DNA of 64,000 bases from Ancylobacter sp. SL191 (GCF_026625645.1 NZ_CP113056.1:744001-808000); one strand, 5' to 3'. Shown: positions 1 to 10,573, counted from the stretch's first letter. The notes: generated by a model from the sequence alone, not told the origin. Translations and numbers: made by a program.

Positions 1-467
1 GGCTCGTCCAGTTCGCCAAAGCCTGCCGGCACGCCGGCCTCGAAGGGGAAGGCGTGCAACAGCGCGCCGCAAAAGGCATGGATGGTCTGGATCTTCAGAC
101 CGCCCGGCGTCTCCAGCGCCTGCGCAAACAGCCGGCGGGCGCGGGCGCGGCGCAGCGCATCCACCCGCCCGCCATCGGCGGCGATGATGGCGGCATCGAG
201 CGCCGCATCGTCCAGCGTCACCCAGCGGCGCAGCTCGTCCAGCACCCGGTTCGCCATATTGGCGGCGGCGGCCTTGGTGTAGGTGAGGCAGAGGATGCGA
301 CCCGGCGGCACGCCGCGCATCAAGAGCCGGATCACCCGGCGCGCCAGCACATGGGTCTTGCCCGAGCCGGCATTGGCCGAGACCCAGGCGGAGATGGCCG
401 GGTCCGAGGCACGGGACTGGAGCTCGGTAGCCGCGCGCAGCGCCGGCGTGGCGGGAAGTCCGCTCAT
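1..467 (-). CDS. addA: AddA helicase-nuclease, N-terminal part (runs off window)
   Basis: N-terminal 155 residues of the AddA subunit of the AddAB double-strand-break repair helicase/exonuclease. The protein begins MSGLPATPAL and carries a UvrD-type Walker A, AGSGKT, at residues 33-38, followed by the motif Ia-like TYTKAAA near residue 63. AddA loads at DNA ends, unwinds them and prepares 3' tails for RecA. The ATG at 467 overlaps the addB stop in an ATGA arrangement, which fixes the start and shows translational coupling. The C-terminal helicase and nuclease domains lie beyond the window edge. Confidence 0.93.
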   Translation of the reverse strand, partial: MSGLPATPALRAATELQSRASDPAISAWVSANAGSGKTHVLARRVIRLLMRGVPPGRILCLTYTKAAAANMANRVLDELRRWVTLDDAALDAAIIAADGGRVDALRRARARRLFAQALETPGGLKIQTIHAFCGALLHAFPFEAGVPAGFGELDE

Positions 468-3400
468 TCATCGCCCTCCCCGGCCGTCGACCATTCCTTC
501 ACCCGCGCGAGATGGTCGTAATCACCGAAGCGTCCGCGAAACATCGGTCGCGCCAGCGAGGCATAGCCGACGGAGGGGTTCTCGAAGGCGGCGATGAGCT
601 GTTCCAGCCGCGCGCGCGTTTCCTGCGCCAGCAGGGCGGCGGTCGTGTCCTTTTCCACGCCGCGGGTCTCCTTCACCTCGGTGACGCCGAGGCGGACATA
701 GACCAGCCCCGCTGCATCTTCCGCCGGCACGTCGCGGAAGCCGCCTTCCGCCGCCATGGCGGCTTCCAGCGGCAGTTGCGGCGAATAGCCGGCCGCCACC
801 TGCTTGGCGCTCGGCACCACGCCGGTCTTGAAGTCGACGATGGCGAGCCCACCGGCGCGCAATTGCTCGATGCGGTCGGCGCGGCCGGTCAGGGTGAAGC
901 GCCCGCCCGCCAGCGGCAACCGTCCGCCAATCTCGGCGAAGACGCGCCGCGCCTGCGGCCGGCGCCCACGCTCCCAGGCGAGGACGCGCGGCACCAGCCG
1001 CTCGAAGCGCGCCCACCACAGCGCATATTCCGCCGGAAAGGCTTCGAGCGGGGCAAAGGCGTGCCGGCCATAGTCGCGCAGCACCGCTTCGGCATCCGTC
1101 GGCAGGGCCTCGGGAAAATCGCGCGCGAACGCGCCCAGCGCCTCGTGAATGGCGCTGCCGCGCTCGGCCGCGCCCGGCTCCTCGTCGAAACCGTCGAGCG
1201 GGACGAGGCGCAGCACATGGCGGGCATAGATGGTGTAGGGGTCGCGCAGCCAGGTCTCGATCTCGGTCACGCTGAGCCGCGTCGGCCGCAGTGCCAGATC
1301 CGGGGCGGGCTGCGGACGCTCGATGGGTTTCACGCGCGGCGCGGTGTCGATGAGGCCGGCGAGCCGCCGGAAGCGGTCGCCCCGCGCCAGCGCCGCCGCC
1401 CAGCGCTCCGGGCCACTGACGGCGGCGAGGCGCTGGAGGAAGCGCGAGGGCACGGTCGGCGCGCCGCCCATCTTGCGCGGGCGGGAGAGGATGAGTTCGG
1501 GCGCGCCGCAGGCCTGCACGAAGTCATGGGCGGAGAGGCCGATGCGCCGCTCCGGCGCCTCCAACCCCAGCGCCGCCCGCATTGGCCGGCTGAGCCAGGG
1601 GTCGGTGCGCACCGTGCTCGGCCAGGTCTGCTCGACAAGGCCGGCCAGCACCGCGCGGTCGGCGTGGACCATGCGGGCTTCCAGCGGACCGAAGATGCGC
1701 AGCCGGGCACCCAGGACCAGCGGCGGGCGCACCGGCCGGTCGGCCAGCAGCAGCGGCAGCGCGGCGGCGTAGTCGGCAAGGCTCATTGCCGGGGCGAGGC
1801 CCGCCCCTTCCGCCATCGCCTCGAAAGCGCCGGCAAGGTCGGCGAGCGCCGCCTCCTCGGTAAGCGTCCCGCCATCCGGCCCGCTCCACGCCGCCTCGAT
1901 GGCCGCGCGATGCGCCGCGAGCAGGGTGGCGAAGGGATGGGTGCCCGCGTTGAGGGATGCGAGAGGGCCGAGGGCGGCGGCGAGCTGGGCGGCCAGCGTC
2001 GCGGCGCGAGCGCGCGTTCCCTCGTCCAGCGCCGCGCGCGGGTCGCTGCGGTGGTGCTGCGCCGGATCGAACCCCTCCACCGCCGCGCGCAGGCCATCGG
2101 GGCCGGCGGCCGGGCGGGGGCCGCGCAGCACCATGAGTTCGAGCGCATCGGCGGCGGCGTCGAGCTCGGCGGCGGCAAGGCCGAAGCGCGCCAGCGTATG
2201 ACGCAGCAGCGCGGTGAGCGGCACCGGCGCGAAGCCTTCCGCGCAGGCATCCGCCACCAGCCGGGCAAAGCGGCCGGGCACGCTTTCCGACAGCGGCTCG
2301 CCGGCGGAATCGTCGATGGCGACGCCGAAGCGCAGCAGCTCCGCCGCCACGCGGCGCGCGAGGTCGCGGTCGGGCGTGATGAGCGCGCCGGTGGCGCCGG
2401 GCGTCTCCAGCACCTCGCGCAATGCGACGGCGATGGACAACGCCTCCTCGCGCTGATCCTCCGCCTCGATCAGGCTGAGGCCGGCAAAGGCGGCCTCCAT
2501 GGCGGGGCCCGGCAAGCGTTCGTCCAGGCTCGCCCAGGCTTCGGTGGTGGCGACCGGGCGCAGCGCCTCGGAGAGCAGCGCCTCGCGCCCATGCGGGGCG
2601 GGCTCCGCGAGGCTGATAACGCTCGTGCGCGGGGCGCGCATATGGCGCTCCAGCAGCAGGGCGAGGCCGAATTGCGGGTGGCTGGCGGCGGGCGCCTCCT
2701 CATCGCCGAGTGCCGCCCAGGAGCGCTCGTCGAGATGGGTGTCGAGGCCCGGCAGCACGACACAGCCGCGCGGCAGGCGGGCGACGGTGGCGAGCAGGCG
2801 CCCGGTCGCCGGCATCGAGCCAGTCGAGCCCGCCGCGATTACCGGCCCCGCATCCGGCAGGCTGGCAAGGCGGGCGGCCTCGGCGGCGATCAGCGTGTCG
2901 CGCCGCACGCTGGCATCGACCTCGCCGCGCTCGGCCAGCAGCGCCGGCCAGAAATTACGGGCCACCTTCAGGAAATCGAGCGCCATGTCCCAATAGGCAT
3001 CGTGCTCGCCGGGCACCAGCGTGTCGAAGCGCGACCACGGCACTTCCTGCGCCGCCATCTCGTCGATCAGCTTGCCCAGCGCGTCGGCCAGCGCCAGTTC
3101 CGCACCGGGACCGGCGGCGACAGCGACGCGGCCATCATCGGCGCGCAGTGCCCGGCGCCAGGCGGCGACGAGATTGGCGAGCGCGAGGCGCCGCGTTGTC
3201 GGGGGCACGGCGCGCGGCGGGCCGGTGAAGCTCTCGGCGAAGGCGAGCGCATCCTCGTCGACATCGCCCAGCGGCACGATGCGCGGCAGCAGCGTCACCC
3301 CGCCGGGCATGCGCGCGGTCAGCGCCTCGGCCAGCAGGCGTCCGGCGCGGCGGGTCGGCAGGAAGATGGTGGCGGAAGCGAGCGCCAGCGGGTCATGGCC

Positions 3401-3517
3401 GGGGGCGAAACCCTCGATCAGCCGTCCGTCGAGCAGCGCATCGGTCAGGGTCGGCAGAAAAGGCGCCGAGGGCGGGATGGTAAAAAGGCGCGGCGGACGG
3501 CGCAGCACGTCGGTCAT
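464..3517 (-). CDS. addB: AddB, double-strand break repair nuclease subunit
   Basis: 1017-residue alphaproteobacterial-type AddB, the partner of AddA in recombinational repair. The C-terminus holds a RecB-family PD-(D/E)XK nuclease: a region starting SVTEIETWLRDPY near residue 755 and the core motif IVDFKTG near residue 895. The N-terminus resembles a degenerate helicase, as usual for this subunit. It lies 22 bp after the nucleotidyltransferase gene and overlaps addA by 4 bp, so it is part of the sensor kinase-tsaE/amgK-murU-addB-addA operon typical of Hyphomicrobiales. Confidence 0.93.
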   Translation of the reverse strand: MTDVLRRPPRLFTIPPSAPFLPTLTDALLDGRLIEGFAPGHDPLALASATIFLPTRRAGRLLAEALTARMPGGVTLLPRIVPLGDVDEDALAFAESFTGPPRAVPPTTRRLALANLVAAWRRALRADDGRVAVAAGPGAELALADALGKLIDEMAAQEVPWSRFDTLVPGEHDAYWDMALDFLKVARNFWPALLAERGEVDASVRRDTLIAAEAARLASLPDAGPVIAAGSTGSMPATGRLLATVARLPRGCVVLPGLDTHLDERSWAALGDEEAPAASHPQFGLALLLERHMRAPRTSVISLAEPAPHGREALLSEALRPVATTEAWASLDERLPGPAMEAAFAGLSLIEAEDQREEALSIAVALREVLETPGATGALITPDRDLARRVAAELLRFGVAIDDSAGEPLSESVPGRFARLVADACAEGFAPVPLTALLRHTLARFGLAAAELDAAADALELMVLRGPRPAAGPDGLRAAVEGFDPAQHHRSDPRAALDEGTRARAATLAAQLAAALGPLASLNAGTHPFATLLAAHRAAIEAAWSGPDGGTLTEEAALADLAGAFEAMAEGAGLAPAMSLADYAAALPLLLADRPVRPPLVLGARLRIFGPLEARMVHADRAVLAGLVEQTWPSTVRTDPWLSRPMRAALGLEAPERRIGLSAHDFVQACGAPELILSRPRKMGGAPTVPSRFLQRLAAVSGPERWAAALARGDRFRRLAGLIDTAPRVKPIERPQPAPDLALRPTRLSVTEIETWLRDPYTIYARHVLRLVPLDGFDEEPGAAERGSAIHEALGAFARDFPEALPTDAEAVLRDYGRHAFAPLEAFPAEYALWWARFERLVPRVLAWERGRRPQARRVFAEIGGRLPLAGGRFTLTGRADRIEQLRAGGLAIVDFKTGVVPSAKQVAAGYSPQLPLEAAMAAEGGFRDVPAEDAAGLVYVRLGVTEVKETRGVEKDTTAALLAQETRARLEQLIAAFENPSVGYASLARPMFRGRFGDYDHLARVKEWSTAGEGDE

Positions 3518-3539
3518 GCGGCGTCATCCCACCTTTGGC

Positions 3540-4274
3540 TCACGCCGTCGAGCGGCGGATGGCTTCCTCCGCCTCGGCGATGGCCTCGGGCGTGCCGACA
3601 TGCATCCATGTGCCTTCCATCCGCATCCCAAAGAGCCGCCCCTCCTGCGCCGCGCTGCGGAACAACCGGGCCAGCGAGAAGGCGCCGTCGGGCGCGCCCT
3701 CGAACAGGCGCGGCGACAGCACCGCCGCCCCGGCATAGACGAAGGGCGTCACCAGCCGCTCATGGCGCGGCTCCAGCCGGCCCTCGCGGTCCATGGTGAA
3801 GTCGCCCGCCCCGTCATAGCCGATGGACGTCGCGGTCGCCGCGAGCAGCAGGCGCGCATCCATGGTGGCGGGATCGAAGCCGGCGGCAAGCTGGACGAGG
3901 TTCGTCCGGATGCCCTCGATCCAGATGGTGTCCGAGTTGATGGAATAGAAGGGCTCCGCCCCGAAGAGCGGCAGCGCCCGGACGATGCCGCCGCCGGTAT
4001 CGAGCAGCGCGTCGCGCTCGTCGGAGAGGATGAGCGCGGGCGGTCCGCTGCGGCGGGCGAGATGGGCTTCGAGGATGTCCGCCTTGTAGTGCAGGTTGAC
4101 CACGGCGGTCTCGACCCCGGAATCCGCGAGCCGGTCCAGCACATGATCGATGAGCGGCGTGCCATCCACCTCGACCAGCGGCTTCGGAATGCGGTCGGTC
4201 AGCGGGCGCATGCGTGTGCCGAGGCCGGCGGCAAGCACCATGGCGCGGCGGATCGGGGAGGCGGGAGACGTCAT
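3540..4274 (-). CDS. murU: Sugar nucleotidyltransferase, MurU type
   Basis: 244-residue NTP-transferase of the MurU group (N-acetylmuramate-1-phosphate uridylyltransferase in peptidoglycan recycling). The N-terminal loop AAGLGTRMRPLT (residues 16-27) is the nucleotide-binding signature, followed by KPLVEVDGTPLI for sugar-1-phosphate binding. The ATG overlaps the stop of the TsaE-AmgK gene by 4 bp. The AmgK domain next door would supply the anomeric sugar phosphate, so the pair forms the salvage route to UDP-MurNAc that bypasses de novo synthesis. The exact sugar cannot be proved from sequence alone. Confidence 0.85.
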   Translation of the reverse strand: MTSPASPIRRAMVLAAGLGTRMRPLTDRIPKPLVEVDGTPLIDHVLDRLADSGVETAVVNLHYKADILEAHLARRSGPPALILSDERDALLDTGGGIVRALPLFGAEPFYSINSDTIWIEGIRTNLVQLAAGFDPATMDARLLLAATATSIGYDGAGDFTMDREGRLEPRHERLVTPFVYAGAAVLSPRLFEGAPDGAFSLARLFRSAAQEGRLFGMRMEGTWMHVGTPEAIAEAEEAIRRSTA

Positions 4275-6112
4275 GGATGCGGTGTCGGGTTGGTCGGCGC
4301 GTCGGGCGGCAACTCAGGCGGAAGATCAGGGGTCTCGGCGGAGGCGACGGGATCGGGCGCGCCCAGCTCTTCCGGCGTGACCGAGGTGGATGACGGGGCG
4401 ATGACATCCGCCGGCGGGGCAGCGCGGGCGGCCTCGGCGGGCGGCGGGGGAACCGGCGCGGGCGGTGGCGCCGCCGGCGCGGGCGCCTCGCGCGCCAGGA
4501 AAGAGGGCGGGGCCGCGGCACGGGCGGCGCGGATCATCTCGGCCGGCACCTCGCCCTCGGGCGGGGGCACATGCTGGGCGAACCAGGCCCGCAGCGGGGC
4601 AAGATCGGTGAAGGCGAGGCTGCGCTGGAGATAGAGCCAGATGCGCGGAATGTGCCTGAGATAGCCCGGCTTGCCGTCGCGGTGGTTCAGCCGGGCGAAG
4701 ATGCCGAGGATCTTGGTCGCGCGCTGCGCGCCCATCACCGCATAGGAGGCGGCGAAGGCCTTGAGGTCGAAATCCGGCGCCTCGGCCCGGCGCGCCTTGA
4801 GGTAACGGCCGAGCAGCGCCAGCTCCAGCTCCTCCGGCACATCGACACGCGCATCCTGAGTGAGCGAGACCACGTCATAGGCCGGTGGGCCCATCAGCGC
4901 GTCCTGGAAATCCAGGAGGCCGATCTGCTCCAGCCCGTCGCGCTCCTCGATCCACATGAGGTTCGGCGAATGGTAGTCGCGCAGCACCCAGGTCGGCGCC
5001 TGCGCCAGCGAGGCGGCGAGCGCCTGCGTCCACAGCCGGCGAAAGCTGGCGCGCGCGAGCGGACCGGCCGGCGGCAGGCCGCGATGCGGCAGATACCAGT
5101 CCAGCAGCAGCTCGACCTCGATCAGCATCGCCTCAATGTCATAGGGCGGGATCACATGGTCGATGCCCGGCGCGACGGGCAGCGTGTCGGGCAGCTCGCT
5201 CGCGTGCAGGGCGGCAAGCACGTCCACCGCCACCTCATAGCGCTCCGGCATGGGTGCGGGCGGGGTGCCGGCGAGCACGCCCTCCTCGCCGAGATCTTCC
5301 ATCACCAAGAGCCCCGCCTCGAGATCGGCGGCGTAGATGGTGGGGGCCGAGAAGCCGAGCCCCTTCAGCCCGCGCGCCAGCGCGACGAAGGGCTTCACGT
5401 CCTCGGCGATATGGGCAATGGCGCTGTAGGGCTTGCCGTCGCGCACCGGCGGTCCGTCCGGCCGGCGCGGCGCGTTCATCAGCACGGCGTTGCGGCGCGA
5501 GCCGACGAGGCGCTCATAGGTGCGGGTCGAGGCATCGCCCTGCAAATGGCGGCGCTGGGCCGGGCCGAAGCCGGCAGTGTCGATCAGCGAGCGGATGGCG
5601 CGCATGCGCTGCAGCGCGCCGGCGAGCCTTCCATGGCCGAGCAGGCGCACCCGGCGGCGCTGCTCCGGCGCGTCCGGCGGGATGCTGATGCGCAGCTCCA
5701 GCCGGTTGGCCGGCAGCGCGCCCTCGCCGGCCCGCTCGGGCCACTCGACCAGCGTCACCGCGCCGTCGGTCAGGTCGTACCAGCCGATTTCCTCAAGCTC
5801 GGAGGAATCGCCGAGCCGGTAGAGATCGGCATGCACCACGCGGTGGCGCGGCAGGTCATAGGTCTGGATCAGCGTGAAAGTCGGGCTCGGCACTTCCAGC
5901 AGCGGATCCTGCGCCAGCTCGCGGATCAGCGCGCGGGCGAGCGTCGACTTGCCGGCGCCGAGGTCGCCTTCCAGCGCCACCACATCGCCCGCCTGAAGCA
6001 GGGCGGCGAGGTCCATGGCGAGGCGGCCGGTGGCGTGCTCGTCCGGCAGCACCACCTCCCAATGGGCGACGGCCGGGGCGGCGACGGGGGCGGTGCTGCG
6101 GGGATCGGCCAT
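4271..6112 (-). CDS. tsaE: TsaE-AmgK fusion: tRNA t6A ATPase plus amino-sugar kinase
   Basis: 613-residue fusion. Residues 1 to about 155 are TsaE, the P-loop ATPase of the tRNA threonylcarbamoyladenosine complex, with Walker A GDLGAGKST at 49-57. Residues about 170-500 are an aminoglycoside-phosphotransferase-fold kinase like AmgK, with the catalytic LRDYHSPN near residue 380 and the metal-binding LLDFQDA near 398. The last 100 residues are a Pro/Ala-rich low-complexity tail of unknown use. The ATG has a GGAG seven bases upstream and lies 4 bp after the sensor kinase stop. The fusion is common in Hyphomicrobiales; in other bacteria the two are separate genes. Confidence 0.9.
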   Translation of the reverse strand: MADPRSTAPVAAPAVAHWEVVLPDEHATGRLAMDLAALLQAGDVVALEGDLGAGKSTLARALIRELAQDPLLEVPSPTFTLIQTYDLPRHRVVHADLYRLGDSSELEEIGWYDLTDGAVTLVEWPERAGEGALPANRLELRISIPPDAPEQRRRVRLLGHGRLAGALQRMRAIRSLIDTAGFGPAQRRHLQGDASTRTYERLVGSRRNAVLMNAPRRPDGPPVRDGKPYSAIAHIAEDVKPFVALARGLKGLGFSAPTIYAADLEAGLLVMEDLGEEGVLAGTPPAPMPERYEVAVDVLAALHASELPDTLPVAPGIDHVIPPYDIEAMLIEVELLLDWYLPHRGLPPAGPLARASFRRLWTQALAASLAQAPTWVLRDYHSPNLMWIEERDGLEQIGLLDFQDALMGPPAYDVVSLTQDARVDVPEELELALLGRYLKARRAEAPDFDLKAFAASYAVMGAQRATKILGIFARLNHRDGKPGYLRHIPRIWLYLQRSLAFTDLAPLRAWFAQHVPPPEGEVPAEMIRAARAAAPPSFLAREAPAPAAPPPAPVPPPPAEAARAAPPADVIAPSSTSVTPEELGAPDPVASAETPDLPPELPPDAPTNPTPHP

Positions 6113-6116
6113 GGCG

Positions 6117-8765
6117 CTACTCCGCCGCGATCCGGCCGGTGCCGGCTTCCAGGGGGAACGTACAGGTGACCAGCGTGCCGCCGCCCGGCGCCGGGCTCAG
6201 GGTGATGGTGCCGCCATGCAGCGCCACCAGCGAGCGCACGATGGACAGGCCCAGCCCCGCGCCGCGATGGCGCGAGCCGGCGGTGTGGCTCTCGAAGCGG
6301 TCGAACACGCGCTCGGCCAGCTCCGGCGGCACGCCCGGCCCCTCGTCGCGCACGCGGAAGATCACCTCGCCCTTGCCGCGTTCGGCCGAGAGCGTGACGG
6401 TGGTGCCTTCCGGCGCGAAGCCGACGGCGTTGGACAGCAGATTGTAGAGGATCTGCCGCACCCGCTTGGCATCAGCGCGGAAGGTGCCGGAGGCGCTGCC
6501 GGGCTCGATGGCGAGGCGGATGCCGCCCTCGGCGAGGCGGTCGCGCACCCCCTCGGCCGCCGCCTCCATGGCCGCGCGGACCTCCACCTCGGTGACATCG
6601 AGCGTCATCGCCCCGGCGTCGATGGTGGCGAGGTCGAGAATGTCGTTGATGATGGCGAGCAGCGCCGCGCTGGATTCGGTGATGTGGCCGACATAGGCGC
6701 GCTGGCGGGTGTTGAGCGGGCCGACGCCGGCATCGTCGAGCAGCTGGGCGAAGCCGATGATGGTGGTGAGCGGCGAGCGCAGCTCATAGGAGACGTGGCT
6801 GACAAAGGTGCTCTTGAGGTGGTCGGCCGCCACCAGCGCCTCGTTGCGCTCCACCAGCGCGCGCTCGACATGCACGCTGTCGGTCACGTTGCGCAGCGTC
6901 ACCAGCGTGCCGCCATCCGGCAACGGCTGGGTCGAGCCGTCGAGAATGGCGCCGTCGCGCCGCTCCATGCGGAATTCGGTCGGCAGCCGCGCCTCGATGC
7001 CGGTGACGGCGGCGCGCAGGCGCGCCCAGACCTCCGCGTCCCCGCCGAGCGCGCGGCAGGCCTCGGCCACCTTGTCGATATGCGGATGGGCGGCGAGCAG
7101 CGCGGCGTCGAGCTTCCACAGCCGGGCGAAGGCGGAATTGCTGAGGCCGAGCCGGCCATCGCTGCCGAACACCGCGACCGCCTCGGCCAGCGCGTCCAGC
7201 GTCTCGCTCTGGATGCGGATCAGCGCATTGTAACGGCTCTCCAGCGCGAGCCGCTCGGTAACCTCGTCGAAGAGATAGGTGACGCCGCCTTCCGGGTTCG
7301 GCGCGGTGACGACGCGCAGCGTGCGCCCGCCCGGCAAATGCCACCAGTGCTCGCGCGGCTCGATGGCGCGGTAGGCGCTGTGCAGTTCCTCGCGCCACAG
7401 GCGGAAATCGGCCTGCTCCGGCAGGCGTCGGGCGGCGCGCAGCCGGTCGAGCACCGCCGGGTCGGTCGGCCGGTCGTCGAGGAAGCCGGGATCGAGCTCG
7501 AACAGGCTGGCATAGGCGGCGTTGTGGAAGACGAGGCGCTGGTCGGCGCCGAAGATCGCCACGGCGGTGGCGAGCTGGTCGAGCGTGCGGCGATGCGCGC
7601 TCACCACATGGGCAAGCTCGGTGCGCACGCTCTCCGCCTCGGTGGCGTCGAGCGCGATGCCGGCGACGCCCGCGGGGGTGCCGACCTCCAGCACGTCGAG
7701 CACGCGGCGGCTGCCGGCGACCACGACGGGCATGCGGGCGGCGAAGGGCGTGCCATTGGCGCGGGCCTGCGCGGCCTGCGCACGGGCTTGCTGATCGATG
7801 AGATGCAGGCCGCGCTGGGCGGCCTCGTGCCCGTCGCGCGCCTCCACCGCATGGACATAGGCCGCATTCACCCAGCGCAGCTGCCCGTCGGCGGAGCCCA
7901 TCCAGGCGGGGGCCGGCAACGCGTCGAGCAGGCGGCGCAGCGCGGCGGTCTCGGCGTCGAGCGCGCGGTAGGAATCGCTGAGCCGGGCATGGTCGAGCCG
8001 CACGCCGGTAATGTCGCGCAGGCGCAGGATCACCGCGGAGCCAACCGGGCGGCCATCGGCCTCGATATGGCGGCCATCCTGCGTCGCCAGCGTCAGCGCC
8101 AGCGGCATGCCCGACGCCCGCAGCCGGTCGACGCCCGCTTCAAGCTCACGCGCCGAGGACGGGGCAAGCCAGGCGCCATAGGCGAGGATGCGGGTCGGCG
8201 CGGCGACGCCGGTAAAGGCGGGCGTGTTGCCGATGATCTCCGGATCGGCCCCCGGCTCGCGCCAGACCACGACGATCTGCGGCTCCGCCATCAGCAAAGC
8301 GCGCCCTTCCTCGATCCGGGCCTCCAGCCGCGAGATCTCGCCAAAGGCAAAGCCCTCGCGCTCGGCGGCGAGCCGGCGGAAGCGCACATGCACGATGGCG
8401 GTGGTGGTGGCGAAGGCGATGAGGCCGAGCACGAGAGCGAGCGCGATCAGCGCCTCCGGCTCCAGCGCAGCGACCGCCGCCAGCAGCCCGGCCACGGCAT
8501 CGGGCGTCGTCGTGCCCGTCTGCGCGGCAAGACCGCCAGCCGGCAGGGCGACGAGCAGCACGGCAAGCACGCGGCGCATGAGGCGCGGGCCGCGCTTCGG
8601 GCGCGGCGCGGAAGCGGCGGAAAACAGCGGCAGGTCGTGTTCCGGCTCCGGCGAGGCGGCGTACAGGCCGAACACGGGCGCGCGGGGCGCGGACGCATGC
8701 TGCGCCGGGCGCGGCTCCGCACCGTTCCCGTTCATGGCCTGGTCTCTGCCGGCCGGCTGCGCCAT
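6117..8765 (-). CDS. PAS-domain sensor histidine kinase
   Basis: About 882-residue membrane sensor kinase. A basic, proline-rich N-terminus is followed by two hydrophobic segments (about residues 75-125), several PAS-like modules in the middle and a C-terminal kinase core. The HisKA box reads SHVSYELRSPLT with the phospho-accepting His near residue 656. The ATPase domain has the G1 box DEGPGVPPE and the G2 box GAGLGLSI near the end. No response regulator is adjacent. I chose ATG 8765 (MAQPAG); the frame stays open to a TTG at 8861, and ATG 8735 is also possible. It is first in the tsaE/amgK-murU-addBA operon, which suggests a link between envelope signals and wall recycling. Confidence 0.85.
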   Translation of the reverse strand: MAQPAGRDQAMNGNGAEPRPAQHASAPRAPVFGLYAASPEPEHDLPLFSAASAPRPKRGPRLMRRVLAVLLVALPAGGLAAQTGTTTPDAVAGLLAAVAALEPEALIALALVLGLIAFATTTAIVHVRFRRLAAEREGFAFGEISRLEARIEEGRALLMAEPQIVVVWREPGADPEIIGNTPAFTGVAAPTRILAYGAWLAPSSARELEAGVDRLRASGMPLALTLATQDGRHIEADGRPVGSAVILRLRDITGVRLDHARLSDSYRALDAETAALRRLLDALPAPAWMGSADGQLRWVNAAYVHAVEARDGHEAAQRGLHLIDQQARAQAAQARANGTPFAARMPVVVAGSRRVLDVLEVGTPAGVAGIALDATEAESVRTELAHVVSAHRRTLDQLATAVAIFGADQRLVFHNAAYASLFELDPGFLDDRPTDPAVLDRLRAARRLPEQADFRLWREELHSAYRAIEPREHWWHLPGGRTLRVVTAPNPEGGVTYLFDEVTERLALESRYNALIRIQSETLDALAEAVAVFGSDGRLGLSNSAFARLWKLDAALLAAHPHIDKVAEACRALGGDAEVWARLRAAVTGIEARLPTEFRMERRDGAILDGSTQPLPDGGTLVTLRNVTDSVHVERALVERNEALVAADHLKSTFVSHVSYELRSPLTTIIGFAQLLDDAGVGPLNTRQRAYVGHITESSAALLAIINDILDLATIDAGAMTLDVTEVEVRAAMEAAAEGVRDRLAEGGIRLAIEPGSASGTFRADAKRVRQILYNLLSNAVGFAPEGTTVTLSAERGKGEVIFRVRDEGPGVPPELAERVFDRFESHTAGSRHRGAGLGLSIVRSLVALHGGTITLSPAPGGGTLVTCTFPLEAGTGRIAAE

Positions 8766-8878
8766 CCGCGCCCGTCCCCCCTTGCCGACTGTCGATTCCC
8801 GGTGCGTCACGTACCGGTCGCGCCGCCTGCCGCGCAACCGAATCACCGAGACTTTACCCAAGCGGGAGTCGCACTAGA

Positions 8879-8907
8879 AGGGCGGCGACCGAAAGCGGTG
8901 CCGCCCT
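8879..8907 (-). terminator. Hairpin after cysK, probable terminator
   Basis: AGGGCGGC (8879-8886) pairs with GCCGCCCT (8900-8907), with an inner ACCG/CGGT pair around an AAAG loop. It sits 17 bp past the cysK stop on the minus strand. The trailing T run is poor, so efficiency is uncertain. Confidence 0.5.
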
Positions 8908-8924
8908 CTGGGGATGGCGGGGGA

Positions 8925-9902
<978 letters not shown>

Positions 9903-9943
9903 GAACGTCTCCTGCGAAGACGGGGGCCGGAAGCCAGGAGCCT

Positions 9944-9968
9944 GGAACCGGCAGTCGCCCGCCACGTT
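9944..9968 (+). promoter_or_regulatory. Orphan GGAAC-N16-CGTT promoter-like site
   Basis: GGAAC at 9944-9948, a 16-base spacer, then CGTT at 9965-9968: an exact match to the EcfG (general stress sigma) consensus. It points rightward, against both cysK and the Rrf2 gene. No ordinary gene follows on this strand; only a 14-codon ORF (ATG 10013 to TAA) and the antisense of the Rrf2 gene lie downstream. It may drive an antisense or small RNA, or be a chance match. Confidence 0.4.
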
Positions 9969-10062
9969 GCTTGTTGCGCGGGTCCGCTTTGCGCCGCCCG
10001 CTCGTTGAGCTATGGCTAGCCTATTCACGACGTTGTGTCGAGGATATAAATAATTAACAAAA

Positions 10063-10506
10063 TTAAATGGTGAAATCGATTCCCTCGGGCAATCCCTTGC
10101 GCAGCGTGTCCTGCGCGGCCGCCCGGCAGAGATCCTCCACCGTCACCCCGTCCAGCGCCGATTCAAAGGCCCGCTCGGCCTCGGCCACCGCCGGCTGCAC
10201 GATGTCGCGGACGATGGCGGGCGCGGTCTCCAGCGCCTCGTCGGCCTCCGCCTCCACCACGCGAACCACTTCCGCCACGGTGATGCGGCGGCGCTCACGG
10301 GCGAGCTCATAGCCACCGCGCGGGCCGCGCACGCCCTTCAGCACGCCGGCATGGACGAGGGCCTGCAGCACCGGCTCAAGATGACGGGGCGGAAGGTCGT
10401 GCCGCGCGGCCAGCGCCTTGGCGGCCACCGGCATGCCGCGCGCGTGCAGCGCGACGTCGACGACAGCGGCGATGGCGAGCAGGCTCTTGTCGGACAGGCG
10501 CGGCAT
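10063..10506 (-). CDS. Rrf2-family transcriptional regulator
   Basis: 147 residues from ATG 10506 ([10 protein letters not shown]); the open frame extends 20 codons further upstream. The N-terminal winged helix has the Rrf2 hallmarks: [18 protein letters not shown] (recognition helix) and [13 protein letters not shown] (wing). IscR/RirA-type regulators carry a three-cysteine iron-sulfur cluster; here only one cysteine (VEDLCRAA) is visible after the winged helix, so cluster binding is unlikely. Its position upstream of cysK on the same strand suggests control of cysteine or sulfur metabolism, as with CymR-type Rrf2 proteins. The target is inferred from context only. Confidence 0.85.
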   Translation of the reverse strand: MPRLSDKSLLAIAAVVDVALHARGMPVAAKALAARHDLPPRHLEPVLQALVHAGVLKGVRGPRGGYELARERRRITVAEVVRVVEAEADEALETAPAIVRDIVQPAVAEAERAFESALDGVTVEDLCRAAAQDTLRKGLPEGIDFTI

Positions 10507-10573
10507 GGCTCTCGTCGGTTCGGGCGGCAGGACGGGCGCGAGGCAGCGGCCGCAAAGGGCCGGCACGCCTTGG

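Noticed and set aside
512..3799. 1095-codon plus-strand open frame across addB
   Set aside because: Antisense shadow of addB caused by high G+C; it is Arg/Gly/Gln-rich with no domain and lacks a ribosome site.
9903..10062. Riboswitch or Rrf2 box ahead of cysK
   Set aside because: AT-rich and probably the promoter, but no convincing palindrome or aptamer pattern could be fixed by eye.
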